A stretch of 64,000 nucleotides of DNA from positions 5,084,001 through 5,148,000 of the forward strand of contig JASGIS010000001.1 of assembly GCA_047601745.1 (NCBI GenBank). The letters are read 5' to 3'. The position numbers and the translations under genes were made by a program. Shown in pieces: positions 18,389-26,998 of this stretch. The notes beneath the pieces were generated by a model. That model saw nothing but the letters and a program-made list of their open reading frames with translations. It searched no databases and was not told where the DNA came from. How positions within the stretch are numbered: the stretch's first letter is position 1; the number at the start of each line of letters is the position of its first letter. The stretch is from JAKPAM01 sp047601745 (lineage in GTDB: Bacteria; Pseudomonadota; Gammaproteobacteria; Burkholderiales; Burkholderiaceae_E).

Positions 18389-18958
18389 ATGAGCAAGCCG
18401 AAACTCCACATCATCATCGCCAGCACGCGACCCGGCAGGGTCGGGCCCACCATCGCCAAATGGTTCCATCAAGCCGCCGTCGCGCATGCCGGCTTCGATG
18501 TCGAGCTGGTGGATCTGGCCGCATTCGATCTTCCGGTCTACGACGAACCCAACCATCCGAGGTTGCAGAAGTACGAGCACGAGCACACGAAACGCTGGAG
18601 CGCGAGCGTGCGCGCGGCGGATGCCTTCGTATTCGTCATCCCCGAATACAACTTCAACGCGCCGCCGGCTCTGATCAATGCGCTGAACTACGTGTACGCC
18701 GAATGGAACTACAAGCCGGCAAGCTTCGTGAGCTACGGCTTCGTTTCGGGCGGTTTGCGCTCGGTCGAATCCGTCAAGCCGCTGCTCACGACGCTGAAGG
18801 TCGTCCCGCTGGTCGAACAGGTGGTGGTGCCCGTGTTCCCGCAGCACGTCAAAGACGGCGAGTTCGTGCCCAGCGAGTTGCACGGCCAGTCGGCGACGCA
18901 GGCGCTGGATGAGCTGTTGCGCTGGAGCACCGCGCTATCCGGTCTGCGAGGACAGTAA
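18389..18958 (+). CDS. NADPH-dependent FMN reductase
   Basis: A 189-residue flavodoxin-like reductase. The N-terminal IIIASTRPGRVGPTIAKWF is the FMN-phosphate loop and VIPEYNFNAPPALINALNYVY is the family signature. It probably reduces FMN or quinones in the cytoplasm. The ATG at 18389 is preferred to the overlapping upstream start because the fold begins immediately after it. It closes the MocR-led gene run and is followed by a hairpin-rich spacer. Confidence 0.87.
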   Translation: MSKPKLHIIIASTRPGRVGPTIAKWFHQAAVAHAGFDVELVDLAAFDLPVYDEPNHPRLQKYEHEHTKRWSASVRAADAFVFVIPEYNFNAPPALINALNYVYAEWNYKPASFVSYGFVSGGLRSVESVKPLLTTLKVVPLVEQVVVPVFPQHVKDGEFVPSELHGQSATQALDELLRWSTALSGLRGQ

Positions 18959-18979
18959 CCGCAGCCGGGGCCCGAAGGA

Positions 18980-19017
18980 TCGGGCCGGATGTTCGTCGGC
19001 CCACGGATCCGGCCCGA
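18980..19017 (+). terminator. strong hairpin after the FMN reductase gene
   Basis: A perfect 11-bp inverted repeat, TCGGGCCGGAT (18980-18990) and ATCCGGCCCGA (19007-19017), with a 16-base loop, 21 bases after the stop codon. It has no T-run, so Rho-independent termination is uncertain. More GC palindromes follow, including GGCGGGCGCCCGCC. Confidence 0.45.
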
Positions 19018-19210
19018 CCGACCGGATCGGTCCGCGGCCCGCGGGCCGTCCGGCGGGCGCCCGCCCTCCTCGTCGAGGCCTTCCATGAATGTGTCGCCGA
19101 TTTGATAGATTTCCGACGCCCGGGTCGATATCGTCATCCAGGGTTTTCACTCGCTTATCGCGAGTCGTCGTTGACGCGTGATGACGAAAAAGACGCAAGG
19201 AGACGAAGGG

Positions 19211-19906
19211 ATGGGCAACGCGGTCGTGATCCGCAAGCACGCTGCTTGCGTGGAGTTGGTGCTGAATCGTCCCGACCACAAGAACGCCATCGATCTCGAT
19301 ATGGCCGATCAGCTCGCCACGGCCATCGAGTCAGTGAACGACGACGATGACACGCGGGTGGTCATCCTGCGAGGCGAAGGCGGCGCCTTCTGCTCGGGCC
19401 TCGACCTGAACATGCTGAAGAGCGGGCCGGACGCACGAACCCGTTTCTCGACGCTCTGGAACCGCGTGCATACCGGCCTGATCCGCAGCGACAAGGTTTT
19501 CATCGCGGCGATGGAACGGTTCGCGGTCAACGGGGCTGCGTCACTGGCGATCGCGGCCGACTTCCTGATCTGCGGACGCTCGGCCTTCCTCCAGATCGGC
19601 GAGATCAAGCTGGGCATGGCGGCGCCCCGAAATCTCGCCTGGCTAGCGCTCCGGCATTCGGAGGCGGTTGCCGCCCGGCTGTGCCTGATCGGTGATCGGG
19701 TCGATGCGCAGGAACTGTATCGCCTGGGCATCGTCAACGAGGTGGTGGCCGATGACGGGGTTGTCGAACGAGCCCGTGCGCTCGCCGAGCTCATCGCCGC
19801 GCATCCGGCCAATGGCATTCGAACGATCAAACGGGGCATCAGGGCCGCGTTCTGCCGTCGTCCGCCGGCAGCCTGGTTCGAGGCCTGTGACGTATCGGAC
19901 CTTTGA
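19211..19906 (+). CDS. enoyl-CoA hydratase/isomerase family protein
   Basis: A 231-residue crotonase-fold protein. ACVELVLNRPDHKNAID, the oxyanion-hole segment GGAFCSGLDLNML and a weaker second oxyanion loop (AVNGAASLAIAADFLICG) identify the family. It is shorter than typical hydratases, with a truncated C-terminal helix region. The ATG at 19211 has AAGGAG about 10 bases upstream; an in-frame ATG at 19178 would add 11 residues. It opens a four-gene acyl-CoA operon. Confidence 0.85.
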   Translation: MGNAVVIRKHAACVELVLNRPDHKNAIDLDMADQLATAIESVNDDDDTRVVILRGEGGAFCSGLDLNMLKSGPDARTRFSTLWNRVHTGLIRSDKVFIAAMERFAVNGAASLAIAADFLICGRSAFLQIGEIKLGMAAPRNLAWLALRHSEAVAARLCLIGDRVDAQELYRLGIVNEVVADDGVVERARALAELIAAHPANGIRTIKRGIRAAFCRRPPAAWFEACDVSDL

Positions 19907-19930
19907 CGGAACGAGCCGGGAGGATTGAAG

Positions 19931-21145
19931 ATGACTTCGGTTTCGGATGGCTCGTCGATCCAGGCGTTTCGACAGGAGGTCAGGCGCTTCGTCGATCAGG
20001 CGTTGCCGGCGAAGGTGCGAAACAAGGTAAGGCTCGGGCTGGAGATATCGAAGGAAGAGAGCCTCGCCTGGCAACGATGCCTGGCGCGAAAGGGATGGCT
20101 GGTACCGAACTGGCCCGAGGAATGGCAGGGACCGGGCTGGAGCGCGGAGAAGCGGTCGGCCTTTCACGACGAGATGGTGCTCGCCAATGCGCCGGAGTTC
20201 GGCGGCATCACGTTCGGGATGATCGGGCCCATTCTGATCAGGTTCGGCACCCCGGCCCAGAAGCACTTCTTTCTGCCCCGGATCCTCGAACTGAAGGACT
20301 GGTGGTGCCAGGGCTACTCGGAACCGAATGCGGGGTCCGACCTGGCTTCGCTGTCGACGCGGGCCGTTCGCCATCGTCGAGAAGACGGCAGCGAGGTCTA
20401 TCGCGTCAACGGCAGCAAGATCTGGACTTCGGGTGCCCAGCATGCGAATTGGATCTTCTGTCTGGTGCGGACGGACACCGACAGGCGTCCGCAAGAAGGC
20501 ATCACGTTCCTGCTGATCAGCATGGACATGCCAGGGGTAAGTGTCCGGCCGATCAAAGGCATACACGGCTGGTCGCTGTTCAATCAGGTCTATTTCGACG
20601 ATGTCGAAGTGCCGGTCGAAAACCGGGTGGGCGAAGAGAACGCCGGCTGGACGATCGCGAAGTCGCTGCTCGAACACGAGCGATTGAACCTGTCCCGCGT
20701 GGCCGAGAATCGCCGCCGGCTGCAGAAGGTCCGTCTGATCGCCGAACAGGTCCACGAGGCCGGGCAGCCGATCATCACGCGACCGTGGTTCATCAGGCGC
20801 CATGGCGAGTTGCAGGTGCGGCTCGAAGCGCTCGCCGCGATGGTCCTGCGATTCCAGCGGCAGTCGTTCGGCGGCCAGAAGCTGGGGCCGGAGACGGGCA
20901 TGCTCAAACTCGTCGGCAGCCAGTTGATCCAGGAGATCGAAAACCTGGCCGTCGACGTCGTGGGCCCCGATTCCCTGCCGTTCGACGAGGAGTCGCTCCT
21001 CGAAGTCGGTGCGATCGAAGCCGGTCGCTCGGAGTACGCCCCGACCGCGTCGTCCCGGCGCTTCGTGACCCGTGGGTACACGATCGCCGGGGGCTCCAGC
21101 GAGATCCAGCACGACCTGCTGGCCAAGCAGGTTCTGGGCTTGTGA
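19931..21145 (+). CDS. acyl-CoA dehydrogenase (larger subunit type)
   Basis: A 404-residue flavoprotein acyl-CoA dehydrogenase. WCQGYSEPNAGSDLASL, SKIWTSGAQHANW and the C-terminal YTIAGGSSEIQHDLLAKQVLGL are family signatures. Together with the next gene it resembles the heteromeric pairs (PimC/PimD or FadE26/27 style) in which FAD and catalytic elements are shared between two unlike subunits. The ATG at 19931 is preferred to a TTG two codons earlier. The substrate is not predictable. Confidence 0.87.
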   Translation: MTSVSDGSSIQAFRQEVRRFVDQALPAKVRNKVRLGLEISKEESLAWQRCLARKGWLVPNWPEEWQGPGWSAEKRSAFHDEMVLANAPEFGGITFGMIGPILIRFGTPAQKHFFLPRILELKDWWCQGYSEPNAGSDLASLSTRAVRHRREDGSEVYRVNGSKIWTSGAQHANWIFCLVRTDTDRRPQEGITFLLISMDMPGVSVRPIKGIHGWSLFNQVYFDDVEVPVENRVGEENAGWTIAKSLLEHERLNLSRVAENRRRLQKVRLIAEQVHEAGQPIITRPWFIRRHGELQVRLEALAAMVLRFQRQSFGGQKLGPETGMLKLVGSQLIQEIENLAVDVVGPDSLPFDEESLLEVGAIEAGRSEYAPTASSRRFVTRGYTIAGGSSEIQHDLLAKQVLGL

Positions 21146-21156
21146 GGTAGCAGCAA

Positions 21157-22305
21157 ATGGAAATGACGGAGACTGGCGCCGACCACCGGATGCTTCGCGA
21201 CAGCGCTCGCCGGTTCGTGGAAAAAAGCTACCGCTTCGAGCAGCGCGTCGCGCGATCGAGTACCGCGGAGGGCATCTCATCGGCGCATTGGCGCACTTTC
21301 GCCGAACTGGGCTGGCTGGCGCTGGGCCTGCCCGAGCATCTCGGCGGTTACGGCTCGGCGACCGATCAGGTCGTGCTCGCCGAAGAGCTGGGGCGCGCGA
21401 TGGTCGTCGAGCCGTGGCTGAGTTCCGTGGCCCTTTGTGCCCCGCTGCTCGTCGCGTACGGGCGCGATGACGTCGTGGTTCGCTTGTCCGAAGGGAGCTA
21501 CCAGGTCGCGCTGGCCGCCTGGGAGCTCCAGGGTCGTTATGACGCGTTCGATGTCGGCACGACGGCGGCACGGGATGCGCGATCCGGTCAATGGGTGCTC
21601 GACGGACGCAAGACCCTGGTCCTGGGCGCGTCGACGGCCGACGAGTTTCTGGTGCTCGCGCGCATCGATGGAGACCGGCGCAGCCTGCAGGGGCTGGCTT
21701 TGTTCGTCGTGCCGGCACGCGCCGAAGGACTGCGCGTCCAGACCGGCCGTACCTACGACGGCGTACCGACCGGCTCGCTCGCGCTGACCGACGTCCGGGT
21801 CGATTCCGCCGGATTGTTGGACGGCGGGGACCGAACCTGGCCGACGGTCGAGCGGGCGATCGATCAGGCCACCGTGATCTGCTGCGCGCAAGCCGTCGGA
21901 ACGATGCAAAGGGCATTCGAGCTCACGAAGGACTACGTGAGCCTGAGGAAGCAGTTCGGCCGAACCGTCGTCTCGAACCAGGTCGTCCGCCATCGCCTGG
22001 TCGACATGTACGTCGATATCGAGCAGGCCCGCGCGATCACCGAACTCGCGGCCCGGTCGCTGGACGCGGAACGGCCCGAGCGCATCCGGCTGGTTTCCTC
22101 GGCGAAGGCTTTCGTCTCGCGCGCGGGCCGCGCATTGGGCGAGCAATCGGTCCAGCTTCATGGCGCCGTCGGCATGACCGACGAGATCGAGGTCGGTCAC
22201 TGCTACAAGCGATTGGCCGCTCAGGCGAACCTCTTCGGCGACGAGAGCTGGCACCTCGAACGACTGGCCGGCGTCGAACTCGCCGTCCTCGCCGGCGGAA
22301 TCTGA
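21157..22305 (+). CDS. acyl-CoA dehydrogenase (second, PimD-like subunit)
   Basis: A 382-residue acyl-CoA dehydrogenase family protein beginning 11 bases after its partner. The N-terminal helical domain is followed by a beta domain, and the C-terminal part has SVQLHGAVGMTDEIEVGHCYKRL, typical of the small partner in alpha2beta2 dehydrogenases. It lacks the YTIGGGTSEIQ tail carried by the preceding gene, supporting complementation between the two. It probably acts with the CoA transferase and hydratase on a carboxylic acid. Confidence 0.87.
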   Translation: MEMTETGADHRMLRDSARRFVEKSYRFEQRVARSSTAEGISSAHWRTFAELGWLALGLPEHLGGYGSATDQVVLAEELGRAMVVEPWLSSVALCAPLLVAYGRDDVVVRLSEGSYQVALAAWELQGRYDAFDVGTTAARDARSGQWVLDGRKTLVLGASTADEFLVLARIDGDRRSLQGLALFVVPARAEGLRVQTGRTYDGVPTGSLALTDVRVDSAGLLDGGDRTWPTVERAIDQATVICCAQAVGTMQRAFELTKDYVSLRKQFGRTVVSNQVVRHRLVDMYVDIEQARAITELAARSLDAERPERIRLVSSAKAFVSRAGRALGEQSVQLHGAVGMTDEIEVGHCYKRLAAQANLFGDESWHLERLAGVELAVLAGGI

Positions 22306-22381
22306 CCGGCGACGCGGGAACACGATCGGCGCGAACATCAGCGCGGACGAGAAAACGTCCGAAGACCGAAGGGAAACGGAG

Positions 22382-23617
22382 ATGAGTTCGTCGATCAGGG
22401 AGGATGCAATCGTGGTATCGCAGAGCGAGGGGCCGATGCTCGCAGGTGTTCGCGTGGTCGAGTTCGGGCAGTTCATCGCTGCGCCGGGAACGACGATGCT
22501 GCTGGCCGACCTCGGCGCGCAGGTCATCAAGGTCGAGAGCCTTCAAGGAGACGGAGCGAGAGTCTCCGCCTCCTACGGGCCTCAGACGCCGATGTACGTG
22601 GCCTACAACCGTCGCAAGCGATCGATCGCGCTGAACCTGAGGAGCCCCGAGGGTCTGGACGTCGCCAGACGGTTGGCGCTCGATGCCGACGTCGTCGTGC
22701 AGAACGCGCGAGCCGGCGTCATGGAGCGACTCGGCCTGGATGCGAAGACGCTTCGCGAGAAGAAGCCTTCATTGATCTACGCGTCCGTCACCGGATTCGG
22801 ATCGCTGGGCCCTTCGCGCGAACGCCCGGGCCTGGACATCGCCGCTCAGGCGGAAAGCGGCGTGATGTCCGTCACCGGCGAGCCCGACGGTAGTCCGATG
22901 AAGGTGGGCTTCGCCGTGGTCGATGCGGCGACGACGCTGGCGTTGTCCGGCGCGATCGCGGCCGCGCTGTTCCATCGTGAACGCACGGGGATGGGCAGGA
23001 CGATCGACACCTCGTTGCTCGAGGTGGCGATTCACTTGCAGGCGCAGATCTGGGCTGAGTACGACCAGACGCATCGACTGCCGGTCCGTACCGGAAACTC
23101 GCAATCGTCGGTGGCGCCGGCGGCGGACCTGATTCCGGTCGCCGACGGTCACATCGTGATCTCGGCATATCTTCCCGACCACTGGGTGCGATTGTGTCAG
23201 GCGATCGCCCGCCCCGAGATGGCGACCGAGCAGCGGTTCGCGACGAACTCGGCCCGGGTGGCCAATCGGCCCGCGCTGCTCGAAGCCTTGCGCGAGGGGC
23301 TCGGCCATCTGAGCGGCGAAGACGCGCGAAAGCTGCTCGAATCGCATGGCGTGGTCGTGGGCGTCGTGAAGAACTTCGATCAGGTCGCCGCTTCGCCGGA
23401 CGTTCGAGACGCCGGAATCTTCATCCCCGTTCAGGATGGCGAAGGGCGCGAGGCGACGGTGCCCGGCGCGCCGTATCGGTTCGACAGCGCACGGACGGCT
23501 TCCGTGCCGAGCGTGCCGCGGCTCGGCGAGCATTCTCGCGAGATCCTGGCCGGGCTCGACTTCGATGCGGCGCGGATCGATGCATTGATCGCAGGTGGAC
23601 ACGTGAAGGCCGGGTAG
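22382..23617 (+). CDS. CaiB/BaiF family (class III) CoA transferase
   Basis: A 411-residue class III CoA transferase. LAGVRVVEFGQFIAAPGTTMLLADLGAQVIKVE is the characteristic N-terminus, followed by NRRKRSIALNLRSPEG and ENARAGVMERLG-like segments (seen here as VVQNARAGVMERLGL). It would activate the free acid to a CoA thioester at the head of the pathway served by the two dehydrogenases and the hydratase. It lies 76 bases after the second dehydrogenase and closes the operon. Confidence 0.87.
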   Translation: MSSSIREDAIVVSQSEGPMLAGVRVVEFGQFIAAPGTTMLLADLGAQVIKVESLQGDGARVSASYGPQTPMYVAYNRRKRSIALNLRSPEGLDVARRLALDADVVVQNARAGVMERLGLDAKTLREKKPSLIYASVTGFGSLGPSRERPGLDIAAQAESGVMSVTGEPDGSPMKVGFAVVDAATTLALSGAIAAALFHRERTGMGRTIDTSLLEVAIHLQAQIWAEYDQTHRLPVRTGNSQSSVAPAADLIPVADGHIVISAYLPDHWVRLCQAIARPEMATEQRFATNSARVANRPALLEALREGLGHLSGEDARKLLESHGVVVGVVKNFDQVAASPDVRDAGIFIPVQDGEGREATVPGAPYRFDSARTASVPSVPRLGEHSREILAGLDFDAARIDALIAGGHVKAG

Positions 23618-23650
23618 TGCCGCCCCTCGAGTGCTTCAGGGAAACAAGCG

Positions 23651-24010
23651 ATGAAATACACGGGCAGTTGCCATTGTCGAACCGTGCACTTCGATTTCGA
23701 GGCGGAACTCGAAGAACTCGTGATGTGCGACTGCTCGCTGTGCCGCAAACGCAATGCGCTGATGGCCACCGTTGCCAGCGAGCAGTTCAAGATCACGAGC
23801 GGGCAAGATGCGTTGCGCCTGTACCGCTGGAACACCGGGGTAGCCCAGCACCACTTTTGCGGCACCTGCGGCATCTATGTCTACCACCAACGCCGCAGCA
23901 ATCCGGCGCTTCTCAGCGTCAATGCGATGTGCATCGACGATTTCGACCCCCGTGCCCTACCCATCCGCCATGTCGATGGCAAAAGCCGCACGGTGGTCGG
24001 TCCCCGGTAG
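23651..24010 (+). CDS. GFA family (glutathione-dependent formaldehyde-activating-like) protein
   Basis: A 119-residue zinc-binding GFA/CENP-V domain protein. The Cys sets GSCHC, CDCSLC and FCGTCG match the zinc ligands of the fold. Many such proteins are annotated as formaldehyde-activating, but real activities vary. It lies 33 bases after the CoA transferase and may be part of the same transcript. The stop codon falls within a terminator-like hairpin. Confidence 0.88.
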   Translation: MKYTGSCHCRTVHFDFEAELEELVMCDCSLCRKRNALMATVASEQFKITSGQDALRLYRWNTGVAQHHFCGTCGIYVYHQRRSNPALLSVNAMCIDDFDPRALPIRHVDGKSRTVVGPR

Positions 24011-24023
24011 AAGTTACCGGGGA
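24001..24023 (+). terminator. hairpin between convergent genes
   Basis: TCCCCGGTA (24001-24009) and TACCGGGGA (24015-24023) form a 9-bp stem with a 5-base loop. It overlaps the GFA stop codon and lies 16 bases before the end of the convergent LLM gene. There is no poly-T tract. A bidirectional terminator is plausible. Confidence 0.5.
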
Positions 24024-24038
24024 ACCGGTCATCGCCAG

Positions 24039-25058
24039 CTAGCCCGCCCCGACCCGGATGCCGATGCGCCGGCTTACCTCCGGCATCACTTCACTGGCGA
24101 TGCGCCGCATGGAGTCCTGCACCAGCTTCGAGTCGAGCACGCCGAAGTTCTGCAGGAACATCACGTGGTCGATACCCATCTGGTGCAGTGCCACCAGTTG
24201 GTTGGCGACCGTCGCGGGCGAACCGAACATGCCCAGCCCGGCATTGACCACCGTGTCGTAGGTGCGCCGCGTGTCGTAGAAGAGACGCGTGTCCAGGTAC
24301 AGGTTGAACGCCTCTTCGGCATTGACTTTCGCCTGCGCGTCGGTCTCGGCCACGTGGCAGTGGAAGGCCAGCACGGCGCTGCCCTGCCCCGGCGCGCCGG
24401 ATTCGCGGTAACCCTTGCGGTAATCGTCGATCAAGCCGCGGATTTCCTCCGCCGAGGTCAGGCACGAATACGGCAGCGAGAAGATGTTGCGGCCCTGGCG
24501 GCCCACGTAGTAAGCAGCCTCCCGGCGCTGGATCGCCACATGGATCGGCGGCCCGTCCTTTTGCAGCGGCTGCACGTTGAGCGCCACGCCGGGCACGTCG
24601 TTGTACTTGCCCTGGAAGGTGACGGGCTCGCCGCTCAGCGCGCGCGTCAGCACCTGGATGTTCTCGTCGAAGCGCTCGCGCTTCTCTTCGGGGCTGATCC
24701 GGTGCCCCTCGAACTCGTGCCGCAGGTAGCCGGAGCCCACGCCGAGCGTGAGCCGCCCGCCCGAGAGCATGTCCACCATCGCATAGTCCTCGGCCACGGT
24801 CAGCGGGTTGTGGATCGTGATGTTGGCGACGGCCACGCCCAGGCGGATCCGGCTCGTCTCCCGGGCCAGCGCGGCCAGGAAGACGGCCGGGTTGGGTACC
24901 GAGCCGCATTCGTGGAAATGGTGCTCGGCCACGAAGAAGGTGTCGTAGCCGAGCGACTCGGCGAGCTTGGCCTCGCCGACCACCTGTTCGTAGAGCTGCG
25001 CCACCGAACGGTGCAACGCGGGATGATGATCCTGGACGGAAAAGATCGAGTAACGCAT
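24039..25058 (-). CDS. LLM class flavin-dependent oxidoreductase
   Basis: A 339-residue luciferase-like monooxygenase with the F/FMN-dependent TIM barrel: YDTFFVAEHHFHECG near residue 45, LGVAVANITIHNPL, and DMLSGGRLTLGVGSGYLRHEFEG. The start codon directly abuts the stop of the TRAP binding-protein gene, so the two are co-transcribed. It probably oxidises the ligand brought by that protein, or a derivative of it. The substrate is unknown. Confidence 0.87.
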   Translation of the reverse strand: MRYSIFSVQDHHPALHRSVAQLYEQVVGEAKLAESLGYDTFFVAEHHFHECGSVPNPAVFLAALARETSRIRLGVAVANITIHNPLTVAEDYAMVDMLSGGRLTLGVGSGYLRHEFEGHRISPEEKRERFDENIQVLTRALSGEPVTFQGKYNDVPGVALNVQPLQKDGPPIHVAIQRREAAYYVGRQGRNIFSLPYSCLTSAEEIRGLIDDYRKGYRESGAPGQGSAVLAFHCHVAETDAQAKVNAEEAFNLYLDTRLFYDTRRTYDTVVNAGLGMFGSPATVANQLVALHQMGIDHVMFLQNFGVLDSKLVQDSMRRIASEVMPEVSRRIGIRVGAG

Positions 25059-26057
25059 TCAGCGAACCTGTCGGATGCGTTCGATGGCGGCGGCACCGAA
25101 CTGCTGGTTGAAATTCTTGTAGCTGGGCTCCAGCGCCGCGACGAAGGGAGCCTTGTCGATGGCCTCGGCCACTTCCATGCCGCGCTGCTTGAGATTCTTC
25201 ACGCCCGACTGCTCGTCCGCCGCCACGCGCGCCCGCATCGCCGCCGCACCCGTGCGCGCCGCCGCATGCAGCGCCTCCTGGTCGGCCTTCGAGAGTTTGC
25301 CGAACAACGCGGGCGAAACGAGGAACAGCGCGGGCGAATACAGATGCTGCGTGAGCGACAGGTACTGCTGCACCTCGTAGAGCTTGGAGGACTCGATCAC
25401 CGAGATCGGGTTGTCCTGCCCGTCCACCGCGCGCTGCTGCAGCGCCGAGAAGGTCTCGGGCCAGTTGATCGGCGTGGGCACCGCGCCCAAGCCCTTGAAC
25501 GCCGCGATGTGCGTGGCATTCTCCTGCGTGCGGATCTTCAGGCCGCGCAGATCCTCGGGCCGCAGGATCGGACGCTTGCAGTTGGTGATGTGGCGAAAGC
25601 CCCCTTCGCCCCAGGCCAGAGCGATCAGCCCGCGGCCGGGAAAGCGCTGGAGCACATCCGCGCCGATCGCGCCATCGAGCACCGCGTGAGCGTGCGCGTA
25701 GTCCCGGAACAGGAAAGGCAGATCGAAGATCGCCACCTGCGGCACGAAATTGCTGACGGCGCCGGTCGAGACGATGGCCAGATCCTGGCTGCCGAGCTGG
25801 ATACCCTCGATCATCTCCCGCTCGCCGCCCAGCGCGCTCGACGGGAACTGCTTGACGGCGAGCCGCCCCTGCGTCAGCCGGGCCAGCTCGGCCGAGAACG
25901 CATCGGCCGCCGCTCCGAACTGCGAGTTGGCGGGTAGCGGATAGCCCAGGCTCCACTCGGCCGCGGCACGAGCGGAGCTGGACAAAACGGATGAAAGCGG
26001 CGCAGCGGCGGCGGCCGTGACGAACGCGCGGCGCCCCGCGGACGCGGGCTTGGACAT
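25059..26057 (-). CDS. TRAP transporter substrate-binding protein (DctP family), orphan
   Basis: A 332-residue DctP-type periplasmic binding protein with a Tat-like leader (AGRRAFVTAAAAAP...ARAAAEW). LGGEREMIEGIQLGSQDLAIVSTG, DLRGLKIRTQEN and the NPISVIESSKLYEVQ segment are the family hallmarks, and the R in KIRTQ is the usual carboxylate-binding arginine. AAGGAG precedes the ATG at 26057. No DctQ or DctM membrane genes are nearby, so it must share or lack a partner permease. Confidence 0.87.
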   Translation of the reverse strand: MSKPASAGRRAFVTAAAAAPLSSVLSSSARAAAEWSLGYPLPANSQFGAAADAFSAELARLTQGRLAVKQFPSSALGGEREMIEGIQLGSQDLAIVSTGAVSNFVPQVAIFDLPFLFRDYAHAHAVLDGAIGADVLQRFPGRGLIALAWGEGGFRHITNCKRPILRPEDLRGLKIRTQENATHIAAFKGLGAVPTPINWPETFSALQQRAVDGQDNPISVIESSKLYEVQQYLSLTQHLYSPALFLVSPALFGKLSKADQEALHAAARTGAAAMRARVAADEQSGVKNLKQRGMEVAEAIDKAPFVAALEPSYKNFNQQFGAAAIERIRQVR

Positions 26058-26204
26058 GCGAAAGACTCCTTGATACGCCCCGGACCTGGGGGCCACATCG
26101 CCGAGGCATCCGATCGGGAAACCGTGCAGCGGGTTGTCGAGCGACGAATTGTAGAGCCTGCGCTGCGAGTTCCGGTCTTGCGCCGACCAGCCCGCACACC
26201 GCCC

Positions 26205-26864
26205 TCACGCGGCCCGCTGCGTCCCCGCGTCATGCAACAGACCGCGTGCTCGGCGATTCGACCGGTAGATGTTGTCGCGCACCGGCACCGTGCCGGTCCT
26301 TATGCTGTCGATCCAATCCCGTGTCGACATGACCGCCGCGAAACGCGATTGCAGCACGACGCTGAACACGCGGTGGATTTCCTCGGCGCTCGCCGCGCCG
26401 GCCTGGTTGCGATACGGCACCGAGCCCGATGCATCGTGCAGGAACTCCACCGCCGTGCCCTGGTGCAGCGCGTGAATGATGGTGGAGGCGTCGCAGTTAT
26501 GCGTCATGTAGCCCACCACGGTGAGCGTGTCGATGCCACGCGCCTGCAGCCATTGCGCCAGATCGGTTTCCGGGTAAGCGCTCGGCAGCGTCTTGCGCAG
26601 GTAGTGGTCGCGCGGACGTGATCCCACCACCGGATGCAGTTGCCAGCCGTCGGTATCGACGGCGAACAGCGGCGCGCCGGCCGGTGCGGTCTGCTGCACG
26701 ACGATCACCGGAATGCCCGCCGTCCGCGCGGCGTCCATGGCCGCGCCGATGTTGGCGATGGTCTGCAGGGGGTCCGGGTATTCGATCGGCAGGCCGCCGG
26801 TCAAGTATTCGTTCTGCGCGTCGATGACGATCAGAGCGCGCTGCGGGATGTTGGGGGTGGTCAT
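26205..26864 (-). CDS. cysteine hydrolase (isochorismatase family)
   Basis: A 219-residue isochorismatase-fold hydrolase with the Asp-Lys-Cys triad visible: ALIVIDAQNEY, HYLRKTLPSAY and GYMTHNCDAST. It probably hydrolyses an amide or a vinyl ether. The ATG at 26864 is preceded by GAGGAG. It is divergent from the GlxA-type regulator 134 bases away, the usual arrangement for such hydrolases, so that regulator probably controls it. Confidence 0.87.
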   Translation of the reverse strand: MTTPNIPQRALIVIDAQNEYLTGGLPIEYPDPLQTIANIGAAMDAARTAGIPVIVVQQTAPAGAPLFAVDTDGWQLHPVVGSRPRDHYLRKTLPSAYPETDLAQWLQARGIDTLTVVGYMTHNCDASTIIHALHQGTAVEFLHDASGSVPYRNQAGAASAEEIHRVFSVVLQSRFAAVMSTRDWIDSIRTGTVPVRDNIYRSNRRARGLLHDAGTQRAA

Positions 26865-26998
26865 GGAAGACTCCTCGATGTCGGTTCGACGATGGGCATT
26901 ACGGGACCCGTGGACAGCATCTTCGTTCACGACTACCCTTGCCGAAAGTGGCCCGAAAGACAATCATCGAAAGTATCGGGCCATCCTCTGGAGCCGGC

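Noticed and set aside
19643..21916. 757-codon minus-strand frame across the acyl-CoA genes
   Set aside because: It crosses several real genes on the other strand and has no family similarity visible. The composition is a codon-bias artefact.
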